64,000 nt of DNA from Boswellia sacra (lineage: Eukaryota > Streptophyta > Magnoliopsida > Sapindales > Burseraceae). This document shows positions 34,500 through 45,335 of the stretch, in pieces. The stretch lies in the NCBI GenBank assembly GCA_013180625.2, contig SNVD02013686.1, positions 682,001 through 746,000 of the forward strand, given 5' to 3'. Under the pieces are notes generated by a model. The model was not told the origin of the DNA and ran no database searches. It was given only the letters and a program-made list of their open reading frames with translations. The first letter of the stretch is position 1. Each line of letters starts with the position of its first letter. The translations under genes and the position numbers were made by a program.

Positions 34500-35681
34500 G
34501 ACTTACTTGAGTTTCTAGGCTTCTAATTTAGGCTGATTGATTTTGAAAGTTGTTGTGTGTTTCAGCCATTGGACTATTCTTTTCACGAAGCTAGTTGTAG
34601 TTGTTGTCAATTGGGTCAAAGCTACTTCTAAGGATGGTTTCTTTTCTTGTTGAGAAGGTTGTTGATGAGGTTTCATTGTATTTTGGTTACCTCAAGAGAA
34701 ATTTGAATAGTTTTTCCAACCTGGGTTATAGGTGTTACTTTAAGGTTTATTCCTAGGACGGTTGTAATCAACATAGCTAGCTTGCTCAGCTTGTCCTCCA
34801 AATGGATTCCCTTCTTCACACCTCTCACTAGGGTGGTTGCCTTGACAGTGCTCACACATAATTGCTGGAATATGGATAGCATTGGCTGCCATAGTGTGAT
34901 TTTGTAATTGTCTAGAAAGTGCAGCCATTTGTGCTTTGAAAGAGTCAATTTCATCCAAATTGTGAACCCTAACTGCTCTTTTTGATGTATTTCTTTCACC
35001 ATTCCATTGATAGTTGTTCATGGTCATCTCTTCAATCCAATCATGTGCCTTATCTTGTGTTTTCTTCATAAAGGCTCCTCCAAAAGTTGCGTCTCTCAAA
35101 GTTCTGGTTGAGTGTCCCAAACCATTATATAATGTTTCTACTTGCATCCATTTGGCTAGATCGTGGTGAGGACATTTTCTAAGCAACTCCTTCAACCTTT
35201 CCCATGCATCGTATAGAGATTCTCCATCATATTTTGCAAAGTTGGAGATCTCTATTCTTAATTTGGCTGTCATTGATGGTGGGAAAAATTTGGCCAAGAA
35301 TTTTTGGGCTAACTCCTCCCAAGTAGAGATAGAAGCTGTAAGCAAAGAATTCAATCAATTTTTAGCTCTATCTTTTAATGAAAAAGGAAACAAACGCAAT
35401 CTAATAACATCATCGAAGACTCCATTAAACTTGAATGTTTCACAAATTTCAATAAAATTAGCAATATGAGCATTAGGATCTTTATTATGCAGTCCACAAA
35501 ATGGAGATGATTGAATCATCTGTAGGGTAGCTTGCTTAATCTCGAATGTGTTCGCTTGAATGGCCGGCTTCGTTATAGCTTGGTGAATTTCCATCACCGT
35601 AGAGAGAATGTAATTCATAAGTCTTGGATTAGCGGGAACTATAGCTCTTTCTCCGTTTCCTTCCAAATTGTCAGTCATCAC
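34500..35681 (-). pseudogene. gag of the outer Athila-like element
   Basis: It starts at ATG 35681. The N-terminal part to 35355 ends at a stop where Ser-Trp has become Asn-stop (two G-to-A changes). The next frame continues with STWEELAQKFLAKFFPPSMT and then KCPHHDLAKWMQVETLYNGL. A zinc knuckle CEHCQGNHPSERC follows near 34850 (C-x2-C-x3-H-x4-C). A frameshift near 34740 is followed by a Gln/Asn-rich tail. The inner element's gag start at 6363 is a close relative. Confidence 0.85.
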
Positions 35682-35881
35682 GCTTGTTTGTTTAGATTTT
35701 TGCGCCTCTCCTTTCTATTCTTTCTATAAGTTCGTTCTATCTCAGAATCCAAATGCAATATGCCTTTGTCTCCAAACCTTTGCATACAACTACCTATATC
35801 AAAGTAAAACAAAACTTAGGTAAATAGAAAATAAAATTCAAAGTAAAAATAAAGTAATTTAGTTTAATATTAATAAAAAAA

Positions 35882-35899
35882 TCCTCGATAACGACGTCA
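35882..35899 (-). other. decayed tRNA-Asp primer binding site
   Basis: The minus-strand sequence TGACGTCGTTATCGAGGA matches the tRNA-Asp site TGGCGCCGTTGCCGGGGA at 13 of 18 positions. All five differences are G-to-A or C-to-T on the element strand, as expected from decay of methylated cytosines. Confidence 0.85.
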
Positions 35900-35905
35900 A
35901 AAACT

Positions 35906-37157
35906 TGTTATGCAAAAATCCGTAAGTATACGGAATCGAACAAGTAATATAATGATGAGTGAGTTATCGTTCTCACGAGGATTGGTTAATAACTACTAAA
36001 CTTAATGTAACTATGATTTTATTTGAATAATAATTTAAATAGCAAATTTTAAAAGAACTAATTAACTAAATAGCTATGATAAATTTAAACACTAAGCAAA
36101 GAGATAAGATTTAAGCTAGGTTGAGAGAAATTCAATGGTATTAATGTTCACCTAACTTATCCACTCTATTATTCAACCAAATTTAATTAATGTTCATCAA
36201 TCTGGTTACCAACCAATTTCTCTAAGGTATTTGTTATTCTTTTTCAAGCAACAAAAATGTATAACTATAAGAAGAATCATATGCCTGTCTCATCTAACAA
36301 CCTATAATTATCCTTTAAGCAAAAGAAATCATATGGGGCTGCACAAATCACAATTATATTTCTATCTCATGTGAGTTTATGATGAATTAGTCAAGGACTA
36401 ATATAAATTAACTTCTCAGTCTAGTTTATATCTCAAATCTTGCAATAGTTGGTCAAACCATCACAAGCATTAAACATATAAAAAATTCACTCAATAAGGA
36501 ATTGAATAAATATCAATATATTGAATTGAAATAATAGAGTATCAAACTTGGCTACATCGTAACCCTAGAAAAAGAAATTCAGTTTATAATATAAAGACAA
36601 ATAACAAAAAATCGAGTAGCATTCATAGAGTACAAAGAACGAAGAAAGACTTAGAGAACTTGAAGATTCCTTGAAAATTTAGTTATGCCTCCAAGAGTTG
36701 TAGATTGCTTCCTTGCCTCTTAAACACCTCTAATGACGCCTATGATACCTAGAAAGACGTAAAATACGCCTATTTATATTCTATGCGAAAAATAAGTCAA
36801 ATCCGAAGTGAAATAGGAATCCTAAAATTTTTCAAAATTGCACTTGCGTAGGAGCACAGCTATAGTGGCACAGGAGGGCCAACTTTCTGATCCATCAAGC
36901 TTTGTTGTTTTGGATCTTGCATTGCTTTGCCACTTGTGTTGCACTGGAGCACCAAGTCTCTGATTCAGTAGTCTGAAGCTCTTCCTCTTTTGGCCTTATT
37001 TACTCCTAGTTTTGATGTGCTTTATTAGGAATCAAATTCCATTCTAAAGGATCTACAACTAACTAAAATAGCACATTATTTTCTCCTTATTTTACTCAAA
37101 AACTCTTCAAAAATCAAATTTAAGGTTCAATAAATTAGTGAATAAAATTCATTAACA
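35906..37157 (-). repeat. 5' LTR of the outer Athila-like element
   Basis: This is a 1,252-bp LTR, starting TGTTATGC and ending ATTAACA on the plus strand. It is the more complete of the two full copies and keeps the ~200 bp missing from 3615-4648. Confidence 0.9.
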
Positions 37158-37162
37158 CACAC

Positions 37163-37474
37163 ACACGGCAAGCAATAGAAGAATATATAAAAACACAAAA
37201 ACACAAGATTTATAATGTTGATAAAATCAGGACAAAGAACCATTGTACATCTCTCTCTAACAGAGACAGAGCCAAAAAATTTAGTTAGAGAGGGCAAGAG
37301 TGAACTATAATAAGTGAAGATGTTGTGAAACCAAGGATATTTGCCAACCAATTCCATCCAAGAATCAAGCAATATCAAAGCACAATAGAGATATCAATCA
37401 AGGCGAGGAATCAAACAAGCAATAATAAACACAAGAGATGACATCAAGATTTAAGTGTTTTGGTTCGAGGAGAA
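37163..37474 (-). repeat. remnant of an older LTR, split by the Copia element (other half 41648-42020)
   Basis: The phrase running from AAGATTTAAGTGTTTTGGTT into the Copia target site, and continuing after it with TCTACTGGGAAGGC, has the look of a plant Copia LTR in reverse. The Copia element at 37480-41642 has its own version of the same phrase. No coding part remains. The left limit is uncertain because the Athila shell inserted next to it. Confidence 0.4.
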
Positions 37475-37479
37475 CCTAC

Positions 37480-37982
37480 TGTTATGCAAAAAATGGAAGC
37501 GAAAGCAACAGAACAACCAAATGCACAACCACAAACTATGTCAGATAATTGAATATAATAGCAACTAAAAAGGCAACCAATCAACCATAATACAAAATAG
37601 AAAAAAAAACACCAAGATTTAACGAGGTTCGGTATAAATACCTACGTCCTCGGGCGCCACTGAAGAAACCTTCCACTATCTTCAAAGAGAATTACAAACT
37701 TTTAGGTCACAATACAAATACCACAACTATTGGGCCAAACTGCAATTACCCGAATAGTTAGGCCAAACTGTAACTACCCAAACAATTGAGTAATACTACA
37801 AATACCCAAAACAAATGGTAAAAACACAAATATTACAAACTTTAAGGTCCTTAATGAAAGACCCTTAAACTATGAGGTCTTATATGTGAGACCTTACAAA
37901 TAGAGGGGGTGGAGGAGAATTTCCCATGAGACAATTAAACTTCTCCCATGTGGCTTCTTTTATAAGCCCACATGAGACCCAT
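37480..37982 (-). repeat. truncated 3' LTR of the Copia element
   Basis: It matches 41081-41590 but stops at the GAGACCCAT phrase, missing the U3 start present in the right copy (41591-41642). Confidence 0.9.
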
Positions 37983-40914
37983 CATAAACCGATCAAATCG
38001 CTTGTACCACTGTCTGGGAGATTGCTTCAAACCATAAAGCGATCTTTTTAGTTTGCACAACAAATTTTCCTTATCAGCAACTTTGAATCCCTTTGGCTGA
38101 GTCATATAGATTTCCTCTTCCAAGTCACCATGTAAAAATGTAGTTTTTACATCAAGTTGAACTAGTTCCATATTCATCTAAGCTACCAAGGCCAACAAAA
38201 TTCTAATGAAAGAATATTTCACAACTGGAGAAAATAACTCATGTAGTCAATTCCTTCCCTCTGAGCATAGCCTTTAGCTACCAACCTTGCCTTATAGCAG
38301 ACGTCATTCTTATCAGGAAATCCATCTTTCTTTGCATATACCCATTTGCACCCAATTGCCTTTTTACCCTTCGATAGTTGAGCTAGCTCCCAAATTTCAT
38401 TCTTCTGAAGAGACTGCATCTCTTCGCTCATAGCTGTCTTCCACTGATCAACTTCAGAACATCTTACTGCCTCTCTATAAGTGGAAGGAGCATCACCATC
38501 TACAATTGGAAGTGCATAGGCCACCATATCAGTAAATCAAGTAGGTCTGTGAATCTCACGTCTTGGCCTATTAACTGCAATAGATTCTTGTTGCTGTTGA
38601 GGTTCCTGAGTAAAACCCTCTCCATCATCTCCCAAATCTCCCTCTGTCATAGGAGTATCAACATCTGTCTCAACAGATCTAACTGAGTTCAATGTCGTTA
38701 TTTCAAACTCCACCTACTGCTAAGTATGCTCCACCTACTGTGGAGTACCATTCACCTTTGTCTAGTTTTCTGATTTCTTCAACATTGAAGACTCATCAAA
38801 TGTCACATCTCGGCTGGATACAATCTTCCTCGAACTAGGACAACATAGGCGATATCCTTTTACTCCTAAAGCAAATCCCAAGAAAATCGCTTTCTTGGCT
38901 CTAGGATCTAGCTTAGATTCTTTCACATGGTAATATGTAGGAGAACCAAAAACATGTAAAGAATCATAATCAAAAATAGGTTGTCCAGACCATACCTCCA
39001 ATGGAGTTCTATCACCAATAGCAGCTGATGGTAGACGATTAATGAGATGACACGCATAAGTCACAGCCTCAGCCCAAAATTCCTTGCCCAACCCAGTATT
39101 GGACAACATACACCGAACTTTCTCCAGTAATGTCCGGTTCATGCGTTCTGCCACCCCATTCTACTGCGGTGTACCTCTAACAGTAAAATGACGTACAATA
39201 CTTTCATCTCGACACAATTTCAAAAACTTATCACTGCAATACTCACCACCATTGTCTATTCTGCGGTGCTTGATTTTCTTGTCAGTTTGTGTCTCAATCA
39301 TCTTTTTCCATTTAAGGAAAGCACTAAGTACATCATCTTTTGATTTCAAACAGGACACCCAAGTTCTTCTGGAAAAATCATCAACAAAAGTAACAAAGTA
39401 GTGCCTACCTCCCATCGATGCGGTTTTAGTAGGTCCCCACACATCTGAGTGAACATAATCAAGAATACCCTTGATATTATGAATAGCGGTGCCAAATTTC
39501 ACTCCTTCTGTTTTCCCAGAACACAATGCTCACAAAAATTCAGCTTGCAGGTCTTTGCACCTTTCAATAAGCCTCGTTTCACCAAATTGAATAAGGCTTT
39601 CTCACCTGCATGTCCCAATCGCATATGCCATAGTCTCGTGATCTCTGAATTTGCATCATTATCAGAAACCATAGCCGCTGATCCAATAACCGTACTACCA
39701 TTATAGTAATACAAGTTGTTCCTCCTAGTGCCTTTCAATACCACAAGAGCGCCTGAAGTGACCCTCAGAATACCATCTCGAATAGATATCCCACAGCCTT
39801 TAGATTATAAGGCTCCCAAAGAGATGAGATTCTTCTTCAACTTCGGTACATACCGAACATCTGTCAGAACTCTAGTCAGTCCATCATGATTCCTCAATCG
39901 GATCAAACCTATCCCAGCAGTATGGCAAATATCATCATTGCCCATATACACAACTCCACCATCAAGCTCTTCAAACTGAAAGAACCATTCTCTATGTGGA
40001 CACATATGATAAGTACAATCCAAATCCATATTCCACTCATCAGAACTAGAAGTAGATGGATGACCAACTAGACATATATCTGACTCACTATCATCCTCAC
40101 GCTCAACAACACATGCATCAGAAACAGCCTTACCCTTATCTTTCTTTTTCAACTTAGGACAATCTTTCTTCCAATGCCCTTTCTCACGATAAAAGGCACA
40201 CTCATCTTTTCCTAATCTACCCCTTGACCAAGATTTTCCCCTTTTTCCTGGTTTCCTACTTTGACTACGCCCTCTCACTGTCAATGCATCTACTGACTCA
40301 TCCCTATGTTCCCTTTGGTCTTTCTTACGAATTTTATAATTCAACAAAACAGAACAAACTTCTTCAAAAGACAATTTATCTTTCCCATGGATAAGAGTAA
40401 TGCACAAATGGTCTAATTCATCAGAAAGTGAGCCAATCAATAACATAGCCTTAATTTCATCTTTGAAGGTTTCATCTAAGTTTAACAAATCAGCAATTAA
40501 CTTATTAAACTCATCAATATGAGAACTGATGCTCGTACCTAGTTTCAACTGAAGACGGAACAGTCTCTTCAATAGATACAGTCGATTCTCATTGCTTTTC
40601 TTCATATATTTGTTTTCCAACACCTTCCACAGTTTGCTTGCAGATGTCTCTTTTGTGAACGGATACTTTTGTTCTCTACACAAGCAAGAGCGAATCAACC
40701 CACAAGCTTTTATATTCAGCCTATTTCAATCTCTTGCACTGATATCTTCTGGTTTTGTTTCTCCCAGAATAATATCCAAATCTTGCTGATACAACCCGTC
40801 CAACACCTCAATCTGCCATAAGCCGAAATTATTTCGGCCATCAAATTTTTCAACATCTATTTTTGCATTTATCACAGTCATTGGCTTCTCAGGTACAGTT
40901 GACGATGATGCCAT
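37977..40914 (-). pseudogene. Copia gag-pol polyprotein remnant
   Basis: Read leftward from ATG 40914, gag begins MASSSTVPEKPMTVINAKID. A Trp codon near 40725 is TGA, then the frame runs from 40698 to 39805. The zinc knuckle reads CAFYREKGHWKKDC, with the second Cys replaced by Tyr. The protease motif reads DLDCTYHMCP where DSGCTYHMCP is usual, so it should be inactive. Integrase follows with HMRLGHAGEKAL, YVHSDVWGP, RIDNGGEYCS and NGVAERMNRTLLEKVR, with a frameshift near 39520 and a stop near 39158. The RT fragment shows the block LQLDVKTTFLHGDLEEEIYM (with V for the first L) and then SLYGLKQSPRQWYKRFDRFM, and ends at the LTR. Confidence 0.88.
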
Positions 40915-41066
40915 TACTACCTCTCACAAATAAGCTTGATACACAAATCACCAATAACCAAGCTCCAAACAAACTATTATATTCAATAACTAGCAATCCA
41001 AACTCAACAGCCCAGAATAGTAGTAAGTGTTTTAATGAAATAGCCACTCACTACCCAAAACCTTAG

Positions 41067-41078
41067 GCTCTGATACCA
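41067..41078 (-). other. Copia primer binding site, initiator-Met tRNA type
   Basis: The minus-strand sequence TGGTATCAGAGC is complementary to the 3' end of initiator tRNA-Met and lies two bases inside the 5' LTR. Confidence 0.9.
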
Positions 41079-41080
41079 AT

Positions 41081-41642
41081 TGTTATGCAAAAAACGGAAG
41101 CGAAAGCAACAGAACAACCAAATGCACAACCACAAACTATGCCAGATAATTGAATATAATAGTAACTAAAGAGGCAACCAATCAACCATAATGCAAAATA
41201 GAAAAAAACACCAAGATTTAACGAGGTTCGGTATAAATACCTACGTCCTCGAGCGCCGTTGAAGAAACCTTTCACTATCTTCAAAGAGAACTACAAACTT
41301 TTGGGCCACAATACAAATACCACAACTATTAGATCAAACTGCAATTTTTCGAATAGTTGGGCCAAACTGTAATTACCCAAACAACTGGACAATACTACAA
41401 ATACCCAAAATCAAATGGGGAAAACACAAATATTATAAACTTTAAGGTTCTTAATGATAGACCCTTAAATTATGAGGTCTTATATGTGAGACCTTACAAA
41501 TAGAGGGGGTGGAGGAGAATTTCTAATGGGACGATTAAACTTCTCCCATGTGACTTCTTTTATAAGCCCACATGAGACCCATATTTTCTTACTTAATCAG
41601 TGTGGGATTCCTCCCACTAGCATATGAGCCACAAACTCAACA
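41081..41642 (-). repeat. 5' LTR of the Copia element
   Basis: It starts TGTTATGC and ends CTCAACA on the plus strand, then CCTAC. The TATAAG and ACGAGGTTCGG phrases recur in the left LTR. Confidence 0.9.
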
Positions 41643-41647
41643 CCTAC

Positions 41648-42689
41648 ATCTACTGGGAAGGCTGTAGAAGAATTTCACTATGATGAAAAATGAATTACAA
41701 GGTATTACAATACTCTCTCTCATAAAGAACAACACTCTTTCTTAGCTCTTCATGTTTCCCTAAAAACCCTACAAGAGAATATTCAAAAGTCCTATCTCAA
41801 ATAGAAAAGAAAGCCTTTAAATAATGTCCTGGTCGTGAACAATAATCGCCATTTGCACAGTGGCGCAATGTGCCTCACGCAGGAGCGCAAGGTCTCTGCC
41901 TAAAGACAAAACGTCTCTTCCCATCGTTGCACAACGGCGCAACTCACCTTGCACATGTGCATAACATCTCTACCAGGTTATGCAGAAGCACAGGTGCCCA
42001 GGTCTGACACCGAATTCAACTAGGATTTGTTAGCCAAAACTAACTGAAGACAATTTAACTCCAATAATATATAGCTATGAAAATTAAAGAAAACTTAGTT
42101 TTATATACTAATATTATTTTGAAATTATATCTATAACATCAATTTTGAATTAAAATCTTAAAAATGATAAAATAGAATAATCAATAATATATTTAATTAA
42201 AAATCCTAAACTTCATATTAATATATTCAAAAGTAGCTTATATGTAAAATGTAAAAATAAATGAGAGACAAACATTAATGAATAATGATAATGGGAGAGT
42301 GTCATACACAATTTTGCGAAGAAAAAAAATTTTAAAAAAAAGTGTGCATGTGTAGATATAAGTATGGATTATAATTAATTAGAAAAATATATAAAAGAAT
42401 CTTTGAAAGTTTTCTTGGTTCCAGTAGGGGCAACTACCCCTCGAAGGCATATGCTGGCTTCATCACTCTCTAACTAGCTACCTTACCCATTACAAGCCTT
42501 TTCCTGCTTCTCAGAGTTCACTCTAAAAAGCTAACTTATTTTTCGCCTAAAACAAGAAGTTTACAGAAAGATAAAACATATACTCTCACAAAACCTACAC
42601 CTTCATCATCCTTAACAAGTTTTCTCTAAACACAAGTATATATTTAAATATTTAAACAATACATACATTTTTTTTTATACCTATGACGC
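41648..42689. other. LTR-like remnant, then AT-rich intergenic sequence
   Basis: Up to about 42020 this looks like the rest of the older LTR remnant and includes a GGCGCAATGTGCC-type module (41855-42005). From 42020 on it is AT-rich with no gene, and is probably the downstream region of the minus-strand ORF at 42774-43595. Confidence 0.45.
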
Positions 42690-42743
42690 ACCCCAAGGCC
42701 AGAACCCGATAGGCCTAATACCATCTAGGTTGCCCCTTGGGGT
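42690..42743 (-). other. hairpin downstream of the ORF at 42774
   Basis: ACCCCAAGG (42690-42698) and CCTTGGGGT (42735-42743) form a perfect 9-bp inverted repeat around a ~36-base loop. It lies about 30 bases after the stop codon of the minus-strand ORF, so it would fall in its 3' UTR. Function is unknown. It might affect mRNA stability or 3' end formation. Confidence 0.6.
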
Positions 42744-42773
42744 ATATCATCTCTAATTGCTAGTAACCAACTT

Positions 42774-43595
42774 CTAGCCACCGTTAATCCTACCCTTTAC
42801 AGAATGTTTATCATCTTTATTGAAACTCATTTGCTTGACAAACTTTTTCTCCATGCTGAGAGGGGCAGTGTCTGTGTGTTTATCATCTTTTTTGAAGCTA
42901 GATTGCCTAACAACATTCTGGGCTGCGCTTCCCGCTGTTGTCTTTGGACGGTCGGTGTTGTTTGTGTACTTGTGATCTTCTTTGTTGGAGCAGCTTGGTT
43001 GCCTGAAAACCTTATCATTCTCAGCGCTGCCTTTTGAAGGGGCGTTGGTTTCTTTATATTTATCATCTCTATTGAAGCTTTCTTGCCTAGAAACAATCTG
43101 TGGAACGCTGCTCTTGTTATTAACATCCTTCTTTTCCTTGTTGCTCAAAAGTTGGCCTGGTTGCTGATCCACAGACTTGCCATTTTTCTTGTTGTCTCGT
43201 TGTCTGATATCTTCTGACGGTCCGATAAGGCTGTGTGATTGCTGCAGATTCTTGTCTTCAGGGATTCCATTGATGAACTTTTGCTTGCCTTGCATCGAAT
43301 GCCCAGCTGGTGTATGGCTGCTGCTAGAATTATTTTCATGAGGTGCGGCCTGTGCTGGTTCAGTGCGCTTATCATTCACTTGCTTGGCAAAACCATTTGT
43401 TTGTTCACCTCCACGGAGCCTGCTGGTACTTATCTGTTCTGTATTTCTCGGACGTGATCCATTCCCATCTTGAACCCTGGCCCTGGAAGAACTTCTCTTA
43501 GCAAACAGACCAAAACAATTTAAGCAACTTGGCTTTGGTTCATCGATTGTTCCTGCGCCAAAATCTTGCTGCCCACGCATACCGCGAGTAGCCAT
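42774..43595 (-). CDS. uncharacterised Ser/Lys-rich protein with C-terminal imperfect repeats
   Basis: This is a single open frame of 273 codons from ATG 43595 to TAG at 42774, with no intron needed. I do not recognise a known domain. The N-terminus has a small conserved-looking block (KPSCLNCFGLFAKR, residues 21-34) and the middle is rich in Ser, Asn, Lys and Gln, probably disordered. Four imperfect repeats start near residues 168, 196, 228 and 252 with the pattern (V/F)-x-(R/K)-Q-x-S-F-(N/K)-(K/R)-D-D-K-(H/Y). These resemble short linear motifs more than a fold. A hairpin lies just downstream and a TTTAAATAAA stretch about 70 bases upstream could be a TATA box. A decayed relative lies at 3425-3560. 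The open frame in decayed surroundings suggests a real gene, but expression is unproven and adjoining exons cannot be excluded. Confidence 0.7.
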   Translation of the reverse strand: MATRGMRGQQDFGAGTIDEPKPSCLNCFGLFAKRSSSRARVQDGNGSRPRNTEQISTSRLRGGEQTNGFAKQVNDKRTEPAQAAPHENNSSSSHTPAGHSMQGKQKFINGIPEDKNLQQSHSLIGPSEDIRQRDNKKNGKSVDQQPGQLLSNKEKKDVNNKSSVPQIVSRQESFNRDDKYKETNAPSKGSAENDKVFRQPSCSNKEDHKYTNNTDRPKTTAGSAAQNVVRQSSFKKDDKHTDTAPLSMEKKFVKQMSFNKDDKHSVKGRINGG

Positions 43596-44464
43596 GGCTT
43601 CAGGAGCGGTAGTACTGTTTCTTCACAATCGCATCTGCACTAAGCTAGCTAAGGTTTTCTTGGGTTTATTTAAACTAAGCAAAAAATTAATGCTACAAAA
43701 GGTTATCAGAAAGAATATATAATTTGCTTCGAATTTTTTTTAAAGATTAAAAAAATAAAAATAAAACACTTTGTTAGTGCCTTAATTCTGGAAAGTTGTT
43801 CCAAGATTCTTCTTTTAAAAGCATATGGATTTATGCTTATTTCCCTTGTACATTATCCTTATAAGCGGACAAATTGAGATTTCACAGAAAGAGAACATCA
43901 TAAAATTACATATTCACATATCAGAAACTATGAATTAATATTGATTAATCATTAGTTATGAGATACATAACTTGATGGTCAACAAATTTGATTCCTGTAT
44001 ATTAAACTAGCTAGCTTTAATATTAGGGAAAATGCATTAGTGATAAAGAAATTAATCCTTTGAATTGTATGCTTTTGCTTTTTTGTGGGGTATAATAGTA
44101 ACAACATTAGCCACAGCTCTTCTAGTAAGATTATGTGATCAAGGATCTAAACTGAAACTCACTCTCGCCTTATCTATCTTAATTCTTTGTACAACACTTC
44201 AGAAGTGTTGAGTTTTGACTGTTGAGTAATCAATTAGAGATATGTAATAGCACTACGTTTTAGTACTGCACACAAAACATTGCCCACAAAAAATTTAGAT
44301 TAATTAAACTACATATATATAAAAGCTCTCTACTTATTTTTACAATGGTCATTTATAATTATGAGATATACGATGAATTTAATAATTATGACGGGAGGTA
44401 TGCTGCACGGTTTACGTGTCAGCTGAAGATACTTGTAAAAAAATATACTTAACTAAAATTCTAT
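43596..44464 (-). promoter_or_regulatory. putative upstream region of the ORF at 42774-43595
   Basis: No coding sequence is seen. The sequence just upstream of the ATG contains a TATA-like TTTAAATAAA (minus strand, about 43660-43672). The remainder is AT-rich. Promoter function is inferred from position only. Confidence 0.35.
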
Positions 44465-44830
44465 GCATATAGAGTGATGCTTGGGAAAGAATTTGTGCAG
44501 CTACATAAAGTGTTCACGATGTATAACAGCCGCGCATATAGAAGTGAAATTTATTTTCAGAATCATATCATCAGAAACGAATAAAGTAGGAGGGTTCATG
44601 AGTTTGATATTTGACCTAGTAAGGCTAGAAGCAAATTAAGAGGTGATCTCTCGCAAATCCAACGCCTTTCTTGAATTCTATTCCGTCAAAGACTTTATTA
44701 AAGTTGATTATATTATTACATTAACAAGCACAAAGCTTTGCAAATTATATTGTATAATGAATAACAAGCACTGTGGCTCTGTCCTCTGCGCGCTTGACTC
44801 TTCTGCTCATTTCAATGCGCCAACTCTGCG
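44465..44830 (+). repeat. diverged direct repeat, right copy (partner 290-720)
   Basis: It has the same order of short matches as 290-720. It has no 55-bp duplication and no long ORF. Its place upstream of the minus-strand ORF suggests duplicated promoter-distal sequence. Confidence 0.65.
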
Positions 44831-45099
44831 TAAATGGAAGAAAAGGTCAAAATAAAATAGATATAACAAGCATGTGGTTCATACTATGGTGCATCCTATG
44901 AATCCACTTTTATATCGGTTTTATAAAAAGTTGTACGAATATATAAGATTGCGAGCACGTATACAAGACACACTTATAGAGGAAAGTAAACTATTAAAAA
45001 CACACCGCGTGCATGGTATACACCCGGCTGCATAAAAATTTGTAAATGATATTTAAAAATTCATAAAGAAAAAATGTTTAGTAAATTAGTATATTAAAA

Positions 45100-45335
45100 T
45101 TATAAAAAAATTAACTTGTAACTGACATTTATAATTTTATATATTTATTTATAATTTTTATATTTATTATAATTTTTTTATTCGTTTACAATTTATATAT
45201 ATGTATATATTTATAATTCTTATACATCAATTTATAATTTTTATATTTATTACAATTTTTTTATTTGTTTATAACTTTTATATATTTATTTATAATTTTT
45301 ATATATGTGTTTATAATTTTTATACAACCAAATAC
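45100..45335. repeat. AT-rich degenerate array based on TTTATAATTTTTATA
   Basis: Repeated TTTATAATTTTTATAT-like phrases at roughly 20-40-bp spacing, almost free of G and C. A 114-codon forward ORF (45201-45545) arises from the low stop density of this array and is not a gene. Confidence 0.75.

Larger units (their letters stand above)
3615..37157 (-). mobile_element. Athila-like Ty3/Gypsy retrotransposon, outer shell of the nest
   Basis: The 5' LTR is on the right (35906-37157) and the 3' LTR on the left (3615-4648), and CACAC flanks both outer ends (3610-3614 and 37158-37162). Reading leftward come a decayed tRNA-Asp primer site, gag, a protease with a DLGAS motif, RT-RNase H, integrase, a long spacer, an extra ORF of the kind found downstream of Athila integrases, and a purine tract next to the left LTR. 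The element is interrupted by a plus-strand relative (4704-21691) and by a gag-protease element (24070-27518). Every coding region has stops or frameshifts. The TSD lies in a CA-rich stretch, so on its own it is weak evidence, but the LTR ends agree with it. Confidence 0.85.
37480..41642 (-). mobile_element. Copia retrotransposon (TNT1/Tork-like), 3'-deleted
   Basis: TSD CCTAC lies at 37475-37479 and 41643-41647. The 5' LTR (41081-41642, 562 bp) adjoins a perfect initiator-Met primer site (minus TGGTATCAGAGC, 41067-41078). The 3' LTR (37480-37982) lacks its first ~60 bp, and RT runs straight into it. RT beyond WYKRFDRFM, including the catalytic YVDD, together with RNase H and the polypurine tract, is missing. 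The junction sequence ATGGGT fits both RT and LTR, so the loss probably came from a microhomology deletion. Confidence 0.9.

Noticed and set aside
37463..37479. TTGGTTCGAGGAGAACC resembling a tRNA T-arm
   Set aside because: There is no acceptor stem, D-arm or anticodon arm around it. It is part of an LTR-like phrase.
42804..43457. Forward ORFs with hydrophobic stretches
   Set aside because: They are antisense shadows of the minus-strand ORF at 42774-43595.
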